Positions 17,882-27,740 of a stretch of 64,000 bases of DNA are shown in pieces (the stretch's first letter is position 1; the number at the start of each line of letters is the position of its first letter). The position numbers were made by a program, and so were the translations under genes. The notes under the pieces were generated by a model. It was not told where the DNA came from and searched no databases. It was given only the letters and a program-made list of their open reading frames with translations. The stretch is from Thermoanaerobacterium sp. PSU-2 (GTDB lineage: Bacteria > Bacillota > Thermoanaerobacteria > Thermoanaerobacterales > Thermoanaerobacteraceae). The DNA is taken from the NCBI RefSeq assembly GCF_002102475.1, contig NZ_MSQD01000010.1, positions 50,328 through 114,327 on the forward strand. Reading direction: 5' to 3'.

Positions 17882-19858
17882 TTACTCTATTTTAAACATC
17901 TTAAGCGATTCCATAAGCTCTTCTGCATACATTTTAAGCTCATTTGCCGTGCTTGAAAGCTCCTCAATTATAGCTGTCTGCTCTTGTGATGATGCCGAAA
18001 TCTCCTCAGTAGACGCCGCAGTTTCCTCAGATACAGCAGCTATATCCTGCACAGCATCAACGATCTTGTTCTTATTGGCTTCTATCTCTTTTAAAGAGTC
18101 GTTCAGGCTGTTTATCATGTCTGTCACAAACTTCAAGGCTTGTATAATGCCTTCAAATATCTCTTTCGTGTTATTGACGGAATTGCTTTGCTCCATGACG
18201 ATATTATTGGCATTTTCCACCGTTGCCACCGTTTCATTTACGTCATTTTGTATCTCAGATATAAGCTCTGATATGCTTTTAGCAGCAAGGCTTGACTCAT
18301 CAGCCAATTTTCTCACTTCATCAGCAACAACAGCAAAGCCTTTTCCAGCCTCTCCCGCTCTTGCAGCTTCTATAGCTGCATTTAAAGACAGCAAATTGGT
18401 CTGATCCGCTATCTGCCTTATTGTATCCACTATCTTTCCTATCTGGTTTGATTTATCTCTCAAGAAAAGTGTAGATTCTCTTACTTTGTTGTTGGATTCG
18501 ATGCTTTGCTGCGTCTTAGCTAAAAGGCTTTCAATTATCTCATTGCTGCTTTCCGAAATCATGTTTATGTTTGTGACTTCGTCCAAAATATTGTTGGAGT
18601 CGTTCATAGCCGTATCTATAAGCTTTCCAAGCTCCAGTGTTGCTTTTGCGCTGCTTTGAGCGCTTTCAGCCTGATTCGATGAACCTTCAGCTATCTGCTC
18701 TATTGCCCTGGCCACATCTTGCATTGTGGACGAAACTTGCTCTGACGACGATGCAATGTTATTGGAAATATTGTTTACAGATTCAGCCACATTTTTTATC
18801 TTTATGACCAATGACCGTATTCCTTCAATCATGTCATTGTAGCTTTTAGAAAGCAGTCCTACTTCATCTCTTGATTTTATATCAGTGCTAAGCACAAGCT
18901 CACCTTTTGACGCTTTCTCCATCGTCTTTGATATTTTCCTGATGCCGCCTGTCAAAGTAGAAATAAAGATAAATGCCAAAATGAGCCCAAATATGAGGCA
19001 GATAATCATTACAGTGATCATCGTATTCCTTATGGAGCTTGTATCAACATTTAGCTCCTGAATAGTCGTCGAAACGACGCCGATCCATCCAAATTCGCTT
19101 AGCTTCTTGACGCTGGCAAACTTCAACTGGTTGTTAAAAGTGTACTCCATCGTCTTATTATTAAGGGACAAAAGCTGTTTGCCAAAGCTGTACTTTGTAA
19201 TCTTTGTAAACATCATAGTTTTGTCAGGATGGGATATGACAGTGCCATCACTTGTCATCAAGTAAAAGTATCCTGAATTTCCTATCTTTATGCTGCTTAT
19301 GGCATCCGAAAGCTTCGATAGGTCTATGTCTATTCCGACAACTCCTGCTAAGTTTTGGTTTTCATCAAATATGGCTTTTGACATGGTTATCTCAGGTTTG
19401 CCAGACAGGATGTCCTTGTAAGGCTCAGTAGAAGCAATAGCACCTCCTGCATCTAAAGCAGCTTGATACCAAGGCCTTTTAGTGAGATCTACTCCACTTA
19501 CATCTTGAACAGGGTAGATGATGGTCTTACCGTCTTTAGCTGTAAAATAAGCGTTTAATATGATCGAATTGTTGTCTTCTACACCTTTTAATTTATCCAA
19601 CAAGCTACTTGAATCGCCGGTTTTGATGTAGTTTTTAAGGTCGCTGGAATTGGCAATATCATTAAGTGAAATCTCCGCGTTTTGCTTCACCATTCCAACG
19701 TAATTGTCAAGCACTGAAAGAGCCGCTTGATTTGATTTGTCTATTCTGCTTTTTAAAATTGTCTGCGCTTCATTTACAGAAAAATAGCCTGTAATGAGAA
19801 GCGGTACGACGATAAACAGGGTAACCAATGAGAAAATCTTGATCCTTATGCTTTTCAC
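17882..19858 (-). CDS. Methyl-accepting chemotaxis protein (transmembrane chemoreceptor)
   Basis: 658 residues. Membrane helices lie at about 7-29 and 280-302, around an extracellular dCache-like sensor ([41 protein letters not shown]). HAMP follows (about 303-355), then a long coiled coil with the conserved tip [20 protein letters not shown]. It signals to CheA/CheW; the ligand is unknown. The start is GTG, with GAGGTG 8 bases upstream. A sigma-D-type promoter lies before it, as expected for a motility gene. A terminator follows. Confidence 0.93.
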   Translation of the reverse strand: MKSIRIKIFSLVTLFIVVPLLITGYFSVNEAQTILKSRIDKSNQAALSVLDNYVGMVKQNAEISLNDIANSSDLKNYIKTGDSSSLLDKLKGVEDNNSIILNAYFTAKDGKTIIYPVQDVSGVDLTKRPWYQAALDAGGAIASTEPYKDILSGKPEITMSKAIFDENQNLAGVVGIDIDLSKLSDAISSIKIGNSGYFYLMTSDGTVISHPDKTMMFTKITKYSFGKQLLSLNNKTMEYTFNNQLKFASVKKLSEFGWIGVVSTTIQELNVDTSSIRNTMITVMIICLIFGLILAFIFISTLTGGIRKISKTMEKASKGELVLSTDIKSRDEVGLLSKSYNDMIEGIRSLVIKIKNVAESVNNISNNIASSSEQVSSTMQDVARAIEQIAEGSSNQAESAQSSAKATLELGKLIDTAMNDSNNILDEVTNINMISESSNEIIESLLAKTQQSIESNNKVRESTLFLRDKSNQIGKIVDTIRQIADQTNLLSLNAAIEAARAGEAGKGFAVVADEVRKLADESSLAAKSISELISEIQNDVNETVATVENANNIVMEQSNSVNNTKEIFEGIIQALKFVTDMINSLNDSLKEIEANKNKIVDAVQDIAAVSEETAASTEEISASSQEQTAIIEELSSTANELKMYAEELMESLKMFKIE

Positions 19859-19898
19859 TGCCTTATCACCTCATGTATTAATTTTGCTCGTAAATTGT

Positions 19899-19925
19899 TT
19901 ATCGGCTATTTTAACAATAATCTTA
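19899..19925 (-). promoter_or_regulatory. Sigma-D (sigma-28)-type promoter of the chemoreceptor gene
   Basis: Minus strand: TAAG, 15 bases, GCCGATAA, against the consensus TAAA-N15-GCCGATAA/T. It lies about 40 bases before the GTG start. Confidence 0.7.
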
Positions 19926-19945
19926 AGCGTTTTTTGTATTTTTTC

Positions 19946-20770
19946 TCATATCAATTCCATAAATGCCGCCATGCTGCCTGTTATACCCTTGTCCCTTCTG
20001 TAAGAGTAAAACTCATCAATATTGCAAGATGTGCAAAGGCCTGATATAGTTATGTTCTCATCTTTTATCCCACAGTTTATAAGCTCATAGTAGTTTGTCA
20101 TCTCAAGGTTTAACATCCACTTTCCATCGCCTTTGTCCAACAATACATCATCTATGTCGATATTTAATCTTGATATTTCATCTGCCACATCTTTACCTAC
20201 CTCATAGCAGCAAAAGCCTATAGCTGGACCTATAGCTGCAAGTATATCTTTTTTATCAGAGCCAAAAGCAGTTACCATCGTCTCAACAGTCTTAGGGCCA
20301 ATTTCTTTCACTGTGCCTCTCCATCCAGCATGCGCTAATGCTATGACGTTTTTTACAGGATCTAAGAAATAAAGAGGTGTGCAATCAGCATAAAATGTCA
20401 CAATGGGTATGCCTCTTTCATTGGTCATCAAAGCATCCGCGTTTTTTATATCGCTTTCCCCAAAGTTTTTACCTTTGTCAGATTCATTGACAATTCTAAT
20501 GCCATCTGAATGGATTTGATTTGAAAACACCATATCGTTGTAATTGATATTTGCAACATGGCATATACGATTAAAATTTTCATACACGCTTTCTTTATCA
20601 TCGTACCTTGTAAGGCTTAAGTTAAGAGAGCTGTAAGGCCCACCACTTATGCCGCCTATTCTTGTGGAAAAAAGATGTTTTACCTTCCCGGTTTCTTCAA
20701 ATGCAGGTATCGTATAAAAGACGAGGCCATCTTTTTCATTTCTTTTAAATCCTATATCCACCTTAATCAA
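19946..20770 (-). CDS. pgeF: Laccase-domain protein (PgeF/YlmD family purine nucleoside phosphorylase)
   Basis: 274 residues, the usual length. The zinc site residues are visible in SNQIHSD (His), YADCTPLYFLD (Cys) and LAHAGWRGTVKEI (His), with FSTRIGGIS near the N-terminus. Family knowledge: once called polyphenol oxidase, these proteins act on purine nucleosides in related species. The start is uncertain. TTG at 20770 has AAAGG only one base away; GTG at 20761 has it 10 bases away. It lies between the chemoreceptor and a small membrane protein gene, each with its own signals. Confidence 0.88.
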   Translation of the reverse strand: MIKVDIGFKRNEKDGLVFYTIPAFEETGKVKHLFSTRIGGISGGPYSSLNLSLTRYDDKESVYENFNRICHVANINYNDMVFSNQIHSDGIRIVNESDKGKNFGESDIKNADALMTNERGIPIVTFYADCTPLYFLDPVKNVIALAHAGWRGTVKEIGPKTVETMVTAFGSDKKDILAAIGPAIGFCCYEVGKDVADEISRLNIDIDDVLLDKGDGKWMLNLEMTNYYELINCGIKDENITISGLCTSCNIDEFYSYRRDKGITGSMAAFMELI

Positions 20771-20793
20771 ACCTTTCTATATTATTATTGTAT

Positions 20794-20815
20794 AAAAAAA
20801 GGACATCACTGTCCT
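20794..20815 (-). terminator. Terminator after the 45-residue membrane protein gene
   Basis: AGGACA and TGTCCT pair around a four-base loop, followed on the minus strand by seven T. Confidence 0.85.
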
Positions 20816-20819
20816 CAAT

Positions 20820-20957
20820 TCAGCTTGCCTTTTTCTTTTTTTCTTCTTTTTTATTTATGTACTTGTCAGAAAATTTGATCATTGAAAGCATTATTAAAAA
20901 AAGCAATGCTACCGTCAGCACCCCTGCAACCGGTATAATAATAATGTACTTTTCCAT
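20820..20957 (-). CDS. 45-residue single-pass membrane protein, function unknown
   Basis: A hydrophobic helix (about residues 5-27, IIIIPVAGVLTVALLFLIML) is followed by a strongly basic tail (NKKEEKKKKAS). GAGAGG precedes the ATG by 6 bases if the second of two tandem ATGs is used, and a terminator closes the gene 5 bases after the stop. Its size and layout recall small OadG-like or stress membrane peptides, but I cannot assign it. It is too short to be called by length alone; the signals on both sides make it credible. Confidence 0.65.
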   Translation of the reverse strand: MEKYIIIIPVAGVLTVALLFLIMLSMIKFSDKYINKKEEKKKKAS

Positions 20958-21030
20958 CATTGACCTCTCCCTTTTTAACCTTATATATACATTATACTAT
21001 AATCGTATACAAATTTGTTGACTTTTTTAA

Positions 21031-21059
21031 AAAAAATAATGCAGAAAATCTGCATTATT
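21031..21059 (-). terminator. Terminator after the DUF362 gene
   Basis: AATAATGCAGA and TCTGCATTATT pair around three bases and run into a T tract on the minus strand. It overlaps the stop codon. Confidence 0.9.
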
Positions 21060-22173
21060 TAAGTTCTACCAGCTCATAATCTGTAGTGCCCATTCCAAGT
21101 TCTTCACCGTACTTAAATTGTATGTCCCCTCTCGTCTCAGGATGAATAGCGGCAAATTTGTCATCACCTTCATTAAGCCCTCTGCCTACATCTCCTAATG
21201 CAGAATGTGGATTTCCTGCTTGCCTATTTACAAGGTCAAAACTGGCTTTATCTATTGCAACAGGGTCAAATGACGCCAATATTCCTATATCCTGCACAAT
21301 CGGTGCATCGCTCCACGGTGTACAGTCACACAATGGCGTCACATTCATTACAAAGTTCATAAAGGCTATTTTGCCTTTTTTATTCATATAGGCTCCATAG
21401 GCGTACTCTGTCATCCTCTCCACAAACTCATCCATGTCTGTTCCCCATTGTGGATTTATGGCGTCGTACTGGCACATTGTAATACATTCTCCACATCCGA
21501 TGCATTTTTCAGGATCTATGTAAGCCTTGCCATCTACCAGTGATATAGCGTCTTCTGGACAATTTTTGATGCATGTCTGACAAGCAGTGCATTTTTTACC
21601 TACTTTAGGGCTTACTGTAGAATGCTGCTGCTGCTTTCCTGCCCTTGGTGCACACCCCATCGCAAGGTTTTTTATAGCGCCACCAAATCCAGCAATCTCA
21701 TGCGCTTTAAAATGCGAAAGCACAATCATGGAATTGGCATTGACTATGTTAGACGAAATTTTCACCGTCTTAAAGTGCTTCTTGTTTATCTCTACTTCAT
21801 CTGAATCTTTGCTCAACAAGCCATCCGCTATTATAAGTGGTGCATTGACAACAGCGTAAGCGAAACCATTTTCTATTGCTGTAATCAAATGGTCTACTGC
21901 ATTTGAGCGGCTTCCCTTGTAAAGTGTATTCGAATCAGTCAAAAACGGTTTACCGCCGTTGGCCTTAACCTTGTCTACCACTTGCCTTACAAATATGGGA
22001 TTTATGTATGCATTATTTCCTCTTTCTCCAAAATGCAGTTTTATTGCCACCAAATCATCCTTTTTAAAAATGCTTTTAAATCCTGCTACATCGAAAAGCC
22101 TTGATACTTTTGATGTGATACTTCCTGACGGCTTTAAAGATCTCATGTTGTAATAGTATACCTTTGATTTCAT
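21055..22173 (-). CDS. DUF362-domain protein with two 4Fe-4S clusters
   Basis: 372 residues. The N-terminal DUF362 part (VAIKLHFGERGNNAYINP, FLTDSNTLYKGSRSNA, GFGGAIKNLAMGC) precedes a ferredoxin insertion at about 190-235 with CTACQTCIKNCP and CIGCGECITMC. The C-terminal part contains FDPVAIDKASFDLVN. Proteins of this type are common in anaerobes as cytoplasmic iron-sulphur proteins of unknown reaction. AAAGGAG stands 9 bases before the ATG. It follows murJ by 14 bases in the same direction, so co-transcription is likely. Confidence 0.88.
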   Translation of the reverse strand: MKSKVYYYNMRSLKPSGSITSKVSRLFDVAGFKSIFKKDDLVAIKLHFGERGNNAYINPIFVRQVVDKVKANGGKPFLTDSNTLYKGSRSNAVDHLITAIENGFAYAVVNAPLIIADGLLSKDSDEVEINKKHFKTVKISSNIVNANSMIVLSHFKAHEIAGFGGAIKNLAMGCAPRAGKQQQHSTVSPKVGKKCTACQTCIKNCPEDAISLVDGKAYIDPEKCIGCGECITMCQYDAINPQWGTDMDEFVERMTEYAYGAYMNKKGKIAFMNFVMNVTPLCDCTPWSDAPIVQDIGILASFDPVAIDKASFDLVNRQAGNPHSALGDVGRGLNEGDDKFAAIHPETRGDIQFKYGEELGMGTTDYELVELK

Positions 22174-22187
22174 GTAAAACCACTCCT

Positions 22188-23744
22188 TTAATCACCAGCT
22201 AATTTGCCTCTTATCATTTTTGCTCCTTTTTTAACATAACCCAACATAGAGTTGTCCAATATCATTATAATTGCAAGGTAGACGACAGAACCTGCAAAAA
22301 TGGCAGTTCCCAATGATACAGCTTCGTAAATTTTTGTATCCGGCAAATATCTCACAACAAGATTGAATGTTAAATATGCAAATCCTCCCATTATAGCAGC
22401 GCCTATAACTGCTTTTAAAAAGGAGACTAAAATTTCATATCCACCAATAGCACCTATCTTCTTTTTCAAAGAATACATAAGCATCAACGATGTCAAAGTT
22501 GCTGCAACGGAAGTAGACAATGCAAGTCCTCCTAATCCAAGGTACCTTACGATGATTAGATTAAGTCCTATATTTACTAAAACAGCAATTGCACCATTTA
22601 CCATCGGCGTCTTGGTATCTTTTAAAGAATAAAAGCCTCTGCTTAGGACATTTCTAAGCCCATTGGCTGTCATACCTAAACTTAAAAACATGAATGCGAT
22701 GGATGTAAGATAAGTTGATCTTTCGTTAAAGGCCCCTCTCTCAAACAAGATCCTTATAATCGGGTACCTAAATATTATAGCACCTACCGTTACTGGAATC
22801 ATGATGTAGAGTATCGCTTTAACTGCTATTTTTATGCCTTTTTTAAACTCATCTACGTTATTAGCCGCAAAGTGCCTTGAGAGCATCGGATATATTACAA
22901 TTGCTATTGCCATCGAAAATATGTCAAAACCTATAAGTCTATTTGCATAGTTTAAGGCTGCAATGCTGCCAGATGGCAAGTATGACGCTATCATCCTGTC
23001 AACGTAAGTGTTTATCACCTGTATTGACGTTCCAATGAGAACAGGCATTGCCAATATGATTACTCTTTTTACCCCTTCATCTTTCAAATCCAGCACAAAT
23101 CTGTACCTAAAGCCAAACTTGTAAAGGACCGGAAGCTGCATTATAACCTGAATGACAGAACCTGCCACAGTTGCCACAGCTACACCATATATGCCGTATT
23201 TAGCCCCATATAAAAGTGCTACACCTATTATGATTATGTTGTAGGGTATGCCTATCATGGCAGGTACAGAAAAATGGTCAAGTGATTGCAAAACACCTGT
23301 TATGATATTTGACACTAACACAAATACCATCACAGGCATCAAAATCATCGTAAGCTTCAGTGTAGCGTGGTAAACATCACCTTTAAATCCCGGCGCCATT
23401 ATTTTGACTAAAATCGGCGCCATCACTATGCCTACTGACGCAAAGATAACCGTCAATAGAATCAAAGCATTTAAAAGGTTGTTTATAAAGTCAAAAGCCT
23501 TGTCTTTTCCCTTCTTTGCAAGGTATTCAGAAAAAAGAGGTATGACTGTGGTACCGATAGATGCTGCAATTGCAGCAAACAAAACCATCGGTATGTTCTG
23601 AGCCATGTTATAAGCATCCACGTATTTTGTTGTACCAAACTTTGACCCTATGACTACCTCTCTCAAAAAACCGGTTATTTTGCTTATCAATGTTATAACC
23701 ATCACAAGTCCTGCAGCTTTAGCAGTTTTTTTGACTGTTGACAT
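22188..23744 (-). CDS. murJ: Lipid II flippase MurJ
   Basis: 518 residues, about 14 membrane segments, MOP/MviN family. Seen: N-terminal LVMVITLISKITGFLREVVIGSKFG, DAYNMAQNIP, and STYLTSIAFMFLSLGMTANGLRNVLSRGFYSLKDT typical of MurJ. It moves peptidoglycan precursor lipid II across the membrane. AAGGTG is 7 bases before the ATG. It lies between fabZ and DUF362 in one direction with small gaps, so a short operon fabZ-murJ-DUF362 is likely. Confidence 0.92.
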   Translation of the reverse strand: MSTVKKTAKAAGLVMVITLISKITGFLREVVIGSKFGTTKYVDAYNMAQNIPMVLFAAIAASIGTTVIPLFSEYLAKKGKDKAFDFINNLLNALILLTVIFASVGIVMAPILVKIMAPGFKGDVYHATLKLTMILMPVMVFVLVSNIITGVLQSLDHFSVPAMIGIPYNIIIIGVALLYGAKYGIYGVAVATVAGSVIQVIMQLPVLYKFGFRYRFVLDLKDEGVKRVIILAMPVLIGTSIQVINTYVDRMIASYLPSGSIAALNYANRLIGFDIFSMAIAIVIYPMLSRHFAANNVDEFKKGIKIAVKAILYIMIPVTVGAIIFRYPIIRILFERGAFNERSTYLTSIAFMFLSLGMTANGLRNVLSRGFYSLKDTKTPMVNGAIAVLVNIGLNLIIVRYLGLGGLALSTSVAATLTSLMLMYSLKKKIGAIGGYEILVSFLKAVIGAAIMGGFAYLTFNLVVRYLPDTKIYEAVSLGTAIFAGSVVYLAIIMILDNSMLGYVKKGAKMIRGKLAGD

Positions 23745-23760
23745 TTAACGCACCTTCAAT

Positions 23761-24192
23761 TTAATTTTTCTCCACCAGCATAAACGATATCTCAGCTTCT
23801 GCTGCCAAGTCACCATCTACCGTCGCAACGCCTTTCGCCTTTATGAGATTTAATTTTGACGAGATTATCTCAACTTCAAGCTTTAACTGATCTCCAGGCA
23901 CTACTACTCTTTTGAATTTGCACTTGTTGATGCCTGTAAAAAGCCCTATCATATTATTATTGTCTTTCCCGTGCATAACGGTTATTCCACCAAGCTGAGC
24001 CATAGCCTCTACAATAAGTACCCCCGGCATAATGGGATTTCCCGGAAAATGCCCTTGAAAATAAGGTTCATTTGCAGAGACGTTTTTTATGCCTACTGCT
24101 TTTTTACCATCTTCAATCTCCAACACTTTATCAATCATCAAAAACGGATACCTGTGGGGTATGACCTCCCTAATTTCTTTATTATCTAACAT
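23761..24192 (-). CDS. fabZ: 3-hydroxyacyl-ACP dehydratase FabZ
   Basis: 143 residues, a hot-dog fold enzyme of fatty-acid elongation. The catalytic His lies in [11 protein letters not shown] near residue 13 and the Glu in [20 protein letters not shown] near 62. It removes water from 3-hydroxyacyl-ACP. Here it stands alone rather than in a fab cluster, as the first gene of a short run with murJ. Complete and ordinary. Confidence 0.95.
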   Translation of the reverse strand: MLDNKEIREVIPHRYPFLMIDKVLEIEDGKKAVGIKNVSANEPYFQGHFPGNPIMPGVLIVEAMAQLGGITVMHGKDNNNMIGLFTGINKCKFKRVVVPGDQLKLEVEIISSKLNLIKAKGVATVDGDLAAEAEISFMLVEKN

Positions 24193-24263
24193 CTAATCAA
24201 CTCCTAATTTTGCTTTTTACTATGATTATACCATATAGGATGAAAATATGAAAATTGCACAGC

Positions 24264-24300
24264 TAAAAAAATAACCGCCCTGTAAGCTTAGAGCGGTTAT
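24264..24300 (-). terminator. Terminator of the mbl-flagellar transcript
   Basis: ATAACCGC and GCGGTTAT pair, followed on the minus strand by TTTTTTTAGC. It lies 5 bases beyond the flgJ-like stop. Confidence 0.88.
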
Positions 24301-24304
24301 GGTT

Positions 24305-24646
24305 TCATATCTTCTTTGACAATTGGTTGTACATTTCATCTGCCAATCCGATCCCTGAGTTTTGCGCTATTGACTGTGCATAGTTGTCATACATCATCGT
24401 AGTAAACACATCTGTAGCAAAGTCATCGCCAGTCAGCGGGTCCTTTGGTATCGTGTTTCTCATCTCAGTAAGCATTTGGTTTACAAATACAGCTTCCAAG
24501 TCGATACATGCCTCTTTCAACTTTTGCTTATCCTTATTGTTTAAAGCATCTTGTATCGCCTTTTGAAAATCACCAGTATTAGTGTTGACATTAAGCTGGT
24601 TTACCTGGTTTACTTCATTTATGCTGCTTACAGGATCTATGTTCAT
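24305..24646 (-). CDS. FlgJ-like rod-binding protein
   Basis: 113 residues, matching only the rod-binding N-terminal domain of FlgJ: KEACIDLEAVFVNQMLTEMR and ATDVFTTMMYDNYAQSIAQ with GIGLADEMYNQL. The muramidase domain of proteobacterial FlgJ is absent, normal for Firmicutes. It assists flagellar rod assembly through the wall. It follows flgG by 24 bases and ends at a strong terminator, as the last gene of this run. Confidence 0.88.
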   Translation of the reverse strand: MNIDPVSSINEVNQVNQLNVNTNTGDFQKAIQDALNNKDKQKLKEACIDLEAVFVNQMLTEMRNTIPKDPLTGDDFATDVFTTMMYDNYAQSIAQNSGIGLADEMYNQLSKKI

Positions 24647-24670
24647 CTAAGATTTCCCCCAATTAAAAAT

Positions 24671-25471
24671 TTATCTCCTTAAATTATTGGCAATGTTAAG
24701 CATATCGTCTGCAGCTTGAATAGCCTTTGAATTTAATTCGTAAGCCCTTTGAGCCGCTATCATGTTTACCATCTCATTTACCACTTGCACATTTGAAGTT
24801 TCCAAAAATCCTTGGCGGACGTTTCCCATTCTGCCCTGAAAATCGTCCCTCGTGCCTGGATCTCCTGATGCTGCCGTTGCCTCATAAAGGTTGTCGCCTT
24901 TATCCAACAGTCCATCTGGGTTTTGAAAATTGTAGATTCCCAAAGTCGCTACATCCTGCTGAGTCCCATCAGAGTTTTTCACAGATATGACCCCTAAAGG
25001 AGATATTGATATATCCTTTTGGGTGCTATCAAACGTTATCGGATTTCCTCCATCGTCTAAAACAGGATAGCCATTAGCAGTTGTCAAAGTTGCTGTGTTT
25101 TGATCTACGCTTAACTTAAAGCTTCCATCCCTCGTGTAGTACGTATTTCCATCAGGGCCTAATACCGCGAAAAATCCTTCTCCATCCAACGCCACATCTA
25201 AAGGATTATCTGTCTCCTGCAAGCTTCCTTCGCTAAAGTCTTTGACAATGGCAGACGGCCTTACGCCAACACCTACCTGCATGTTTACAGGCTTTCCTTG
25301 CCCGCCATTTACGTCTTCAGTCTGAAGCGTCTGATATATGAGGTCCTGAAATTCTGCCCTATCCCTCTTAAATGCAGTCGTATTTACATTTGCAAGGTTG
25401 TTTGAAATCACATCAACATTAAGCTGCTGCGCATTCATGCCTGATGCAGCAGACCACAATGCTCTTATCAC
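24671..25471 (-). CDS. flgG: Flagellar basal-body rod protein FlgG (FlhP)
   Basis: 266 residues, the FlgG length. N-terminal ALWSAASGMNAQQLNVDVISNNLANVNTTAFKR and C-terminal LETSNVQVVNEMVNMIAAQRAYELNSK are the conserved rod/hook helices. It forms the distal rod of the flagellum. B. subtilis has a paralogous pair flhO-flhP after mbl; this is the second of the pair. Tight spacing with flgF and flgJ-like suggests one operon. Confidence 0.94.
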   Translation of the reverse strand: MIRALWSAASGMNAQQLNVDVISNNLANVNTTAFKRDRAEFQDLIYQTLQTEDVNGGQGKPVNMQVGVGVRPSAIVKDFSEGSLQETDNPLDVALDGEGFFAVLGPDGNTYYTRDGSFKLSVDQNTATLTTANGYPVLDDGGNPITFDSTQKDISISPLGVISVKNSDGTQQDVATLGIYNFQNPDGLLDKGDNLYEATAASGDPGTRDDFQGRMGNVRQGFLETSNVQVVNEMVNMIAAQRAYELNSKAIQAADDMLNIANNLRR

Positions 25472-25487
25472 TTAATACCACCTCTTT

Positions 25488-26234
25488 TTATACTTTTCCA
25501 ACTTCATTTACGCTTTTATCGAGTGTTTCATCAAATGCAGACACTGACTTTTGGTTTGCCTCATAAGTCCTCATTGCGCTTATCATTGTCACCATCTCAT
25601 CTACTGGATTTACATTTGATCCCTCTAAGTAACCTTGCTTAACTTTTGAAGTCGCCGGTACAGCTTGTCCACCTGTCGTAAAAAACAGATTGTTGCCTTC
25701 TTTCCTGAGTGTATTGTAATTTGCAAAATCCACTATGTTTAACTTATCGACAGTTTGTCCATTTACGCTTATGTTTCCTGATTCATCGACAGATATATCA
25801 CCGTTGCTAAGCTGTATAGGTCCATTCTGACCTAAAACGTAGTAACCATCTTTCGTCACAAGGTATCCATTGCTATTTAAAGTAAACGAGCCATCTCTCG
25901 TGTACCTTACGCCATTTGGCGTGCTTACAGTAAAAAATCCAGAACCATCTAATGCAAAATCCAGCTTTCCATCTGTCTTTTCAATATCCCCTTCAGAGAA
26001 ATTGGTGTTAAATGTCTCAACTAAAACACCGTAATCCATGGTTCCAATATTGCCATTGTAGGGCACATTGTCGCCGCCGCTTCTTGTAACCATATAATCA
26101 GGAAAAGCCATCGTTGTCACAGTGTCCTTTTTGTAGCCTGTGGTATTTACATTGGCGATGTTATTTGAAAGCACATCTACTATCTTCTGCTGTGCTATCA
26201 TTCCAGATGATGCTGTGTATAAACCTCTTAACAT
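25488..26234 (-). CDS. flgF: Flagellar rod protein FlgF-like (FlhO)
   Basis: 248 residues. N-terminal LRGLYTASSGMIAQQKIVDVLSNNIANVNTTGYKK and C-terminal LEGSNVNPVDEMVTMISAMRTYEANQK identify the FlgF/FlgG family. The shorter length and the place directly after mbl match FlhO of B. subtilis. It is a proximal rod component. Twelve bases separate it from mbl. Confidence 0.92.
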   Translation of the reverse strand: MLRGLYTASSGMIAQQKIVDVLSNNIANVNTTGYKKDTVTTMAFPDYMVTRSGGDNVPYNGNIGTMDYGVLVETFNTNFSEGDIEKTDGKLDFALDGSGFFTVSTPNGVRYTRDGSFTLNSNGYLVTKDGYYVLGQNGPIQLSNGDISVDESGNISVNGQTVDKLNIVDFANYNTLRKEGNNLFFTTGGQAVPATSKVKQGYLEGSNVNPVDEMVTMISAMRTYEANQKSVSAFDETLDKSVNEVGKV

Positions 26235-26246
26235 ATAAACACCTTC

Positions 26247-27275
26247 TTACTTGATTTTAAAAGCGTCAATGACTGTCTCATGGTCTTCCATAAATGGCAA
26301 AGACTCTAATGCCTTTCCCGTTCCTAAAGCCACACATGATATTGGATCATTTGCCAGTATAACTGGCACATCCATCTTTTCCTCCAGCAATTTGTCAAGT
26401 CCATGCAGCAGCGAACCACCACCAGTAAGCACTATGCCTCTATCGCATATATCTGCTGCTAATTCTGGTGGAGTTTTTTCTAACACACTGTGGACCAAAT
26501 CAACGATGTCGGCTAACGGCTCTTCCAATGCTTCCGCAACCTCGTCTGAGCTTATATCGAAGCTTTTCGGCAGCCCCGATATAAGGCTTCTTCCCTTCAC
26601 AGTCATGTACTCTTTCTTGTCTTTTTTAAGAGCAGAACCTATGTTTATCTTTATTTCCTCAGCAGTCCTATCACCTATGATGATATTGTACTTTTTCCTT
26701 ATGTACTTTATTATAGCGCTGTCAAAATTGTTTCCTGCAACTTTAATGCTTTTAGACACCACTGCGTTACCTAAGGAAATGACAGCAACATCAGTGGTGC
26801 CTCCCCCAATATCTACTACCATATTGCCACACGGCTTCTCTATGTCAAGACCTGCCCCTATAGCCGCGGCTATAGGTTCCTCAATCAAAAAAGCTCTTCT
26901 GGCACCTGCATGTACTGCAGCATCTATGACAGCCCTCTTTTGAACCTGTGTCACCTCACTGGGTATGCAGATCATTATTCTGGGCCTCATTATAATTCCC
27001 CCGCCGCAGGCCTTTTGAATAAAGTATCGCAGCATTTTTTCAGTTATGTCGTAATCCGAAATCACTCCAGCACTCATTGGCCTGACAGCTATTATATCCC
27101 CCGGCGTCCTGCCTACCATTCTTTTTGCCTCATCACCTATTGCAAGTACTTTGCCTGTATTTCTATCGATGGCTACAACAGATGGCTCGTTTAAAACGAT
27201 CCCCTCATCCTTCATATAGACAAGTACAGATGCCGTGCCGAGGTCAATTCCAATATCTTTTGATAAAGCAAACAT
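26247..27275 (-). CDS. mbl: Rod-shape protein Mbl (MreB-like actin)
   Basis: 342 residues, MreB family. Phosphate and ATP motifs are visible: DIGIDLGTASVLVYMK, VDIGGGTTDVAVISLG and DRGIVLTGGGSLLHGLD. It forms membrane-bound filaments guiding side-wall synthesis. The order spoIIID-mbl-flhO-flhP, as in B. subtilis, supports Mbl rather than MreB. About 130 bases separate it from spoIIID, which leaves room for its own promoter. Confidence 0.92.
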   Translation of the reverse strand: MFALSKDIGIDLGTASVLVYMKDEGIVLNEPSVVAIDRNTGKVLAIGDEAKRMVGRTPGDIIAVRPMSAGVISDYDITEKMLRYFIQKACGGGIIMRPRIMICIPSEVTQVQKRAVIDAAVHAGARRAFLIEEPIAAAIGAGLDIEKPCGNMVVDIGGGTTDVAVISLGNAVVSKSIKVAGNNFDSAIIKYIRKKYNIIIGDRTAEEIKINIGSALKKDKKEYMTVKGRSLISGLPKSFDISSDEVAEALEEPLADIVDLVHSVLEKTPPELAADICDRGIVLTGGGSLLHGLDKLLEEKMDVPVILANDPISCVALGTGKALESLPFMEDHETVIDAFKIK

Positions 27276-27403
27276 CTAAACACACCTTTCTTCTGTTTTT
27301 CGACATTGTATTGGCATCCATATTCTTTATCGACACTTAAAAATAAATATTTAATAAATAAATTCGACAAATATTTCATAATTCCTCTTTTTAATATTAA
27401 ATT

Positions 27404-27655
27404 TTATTTAGCTGATTTGTACTTTATTTTAGTAGCATTACCGCCTCTTATATGTCTTTCAGCCTTATTTTTCTCCAACACTTCTTTGACTTCTTGGTAG
27501 AGCTTAGGGTTTATATTCTCAAGTCTTTCTGTTACATCTTTATGGACTGTGCTTTTGCTGACACCAAAAACTTTTGCAGCTTCTCTTACAGTCGATTTGT
27601 TTTTTATTATATATTTTCCTATCTCCAATGTCCTCTCTTCGATATAATCCTTCAA
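27404..27655 (-). CDS. spoIIID: Sporulation transcription factor SpoIIID
   Basis: 83 residues, close in length to B. subtilis SpoIIID. Seen: KDYIEERTLEIGKYIIKNK, the helix-turn-helix TVREAAKVFGVSKSTVHKD, INPKLYQEV and HIRGGNATKIKY. It tunes sigma-E genes in the mother cell. The start is TTG, with AAGGGGG 7 bases upstream; it aligns with the known protein start, whereas an upstream in-frame ATG would add 25 unrelated residues. Note the G-rich ribosome site, complementary to the C-rich RNAs found elsewhere here. Confidence 0.94.
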   Translation of the reverse strand: MKDYIEERTLEIGKYIIKNKSTVREAAKVFGVSKSTVHKDVTERLENINPKLYQEVKEVLEKNKAERHIRGGNATKIKYKSAK

Positions 27656-27740
27656 TACAAAAACCCCCTTAAGTATAGACCTTTCAATATATTTATATGC
27701 GGGGATTGTATCAATAGAATAAAATGACAAGCTTCAACGC

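Noticed and set aside
27664..27700. Sigma-E-like boxes GCATATA and TATACTTA just before spoIIID
   Set aside because: A start from them would fall inside or after the ribosome site, so the mRNA could not be translated normally.
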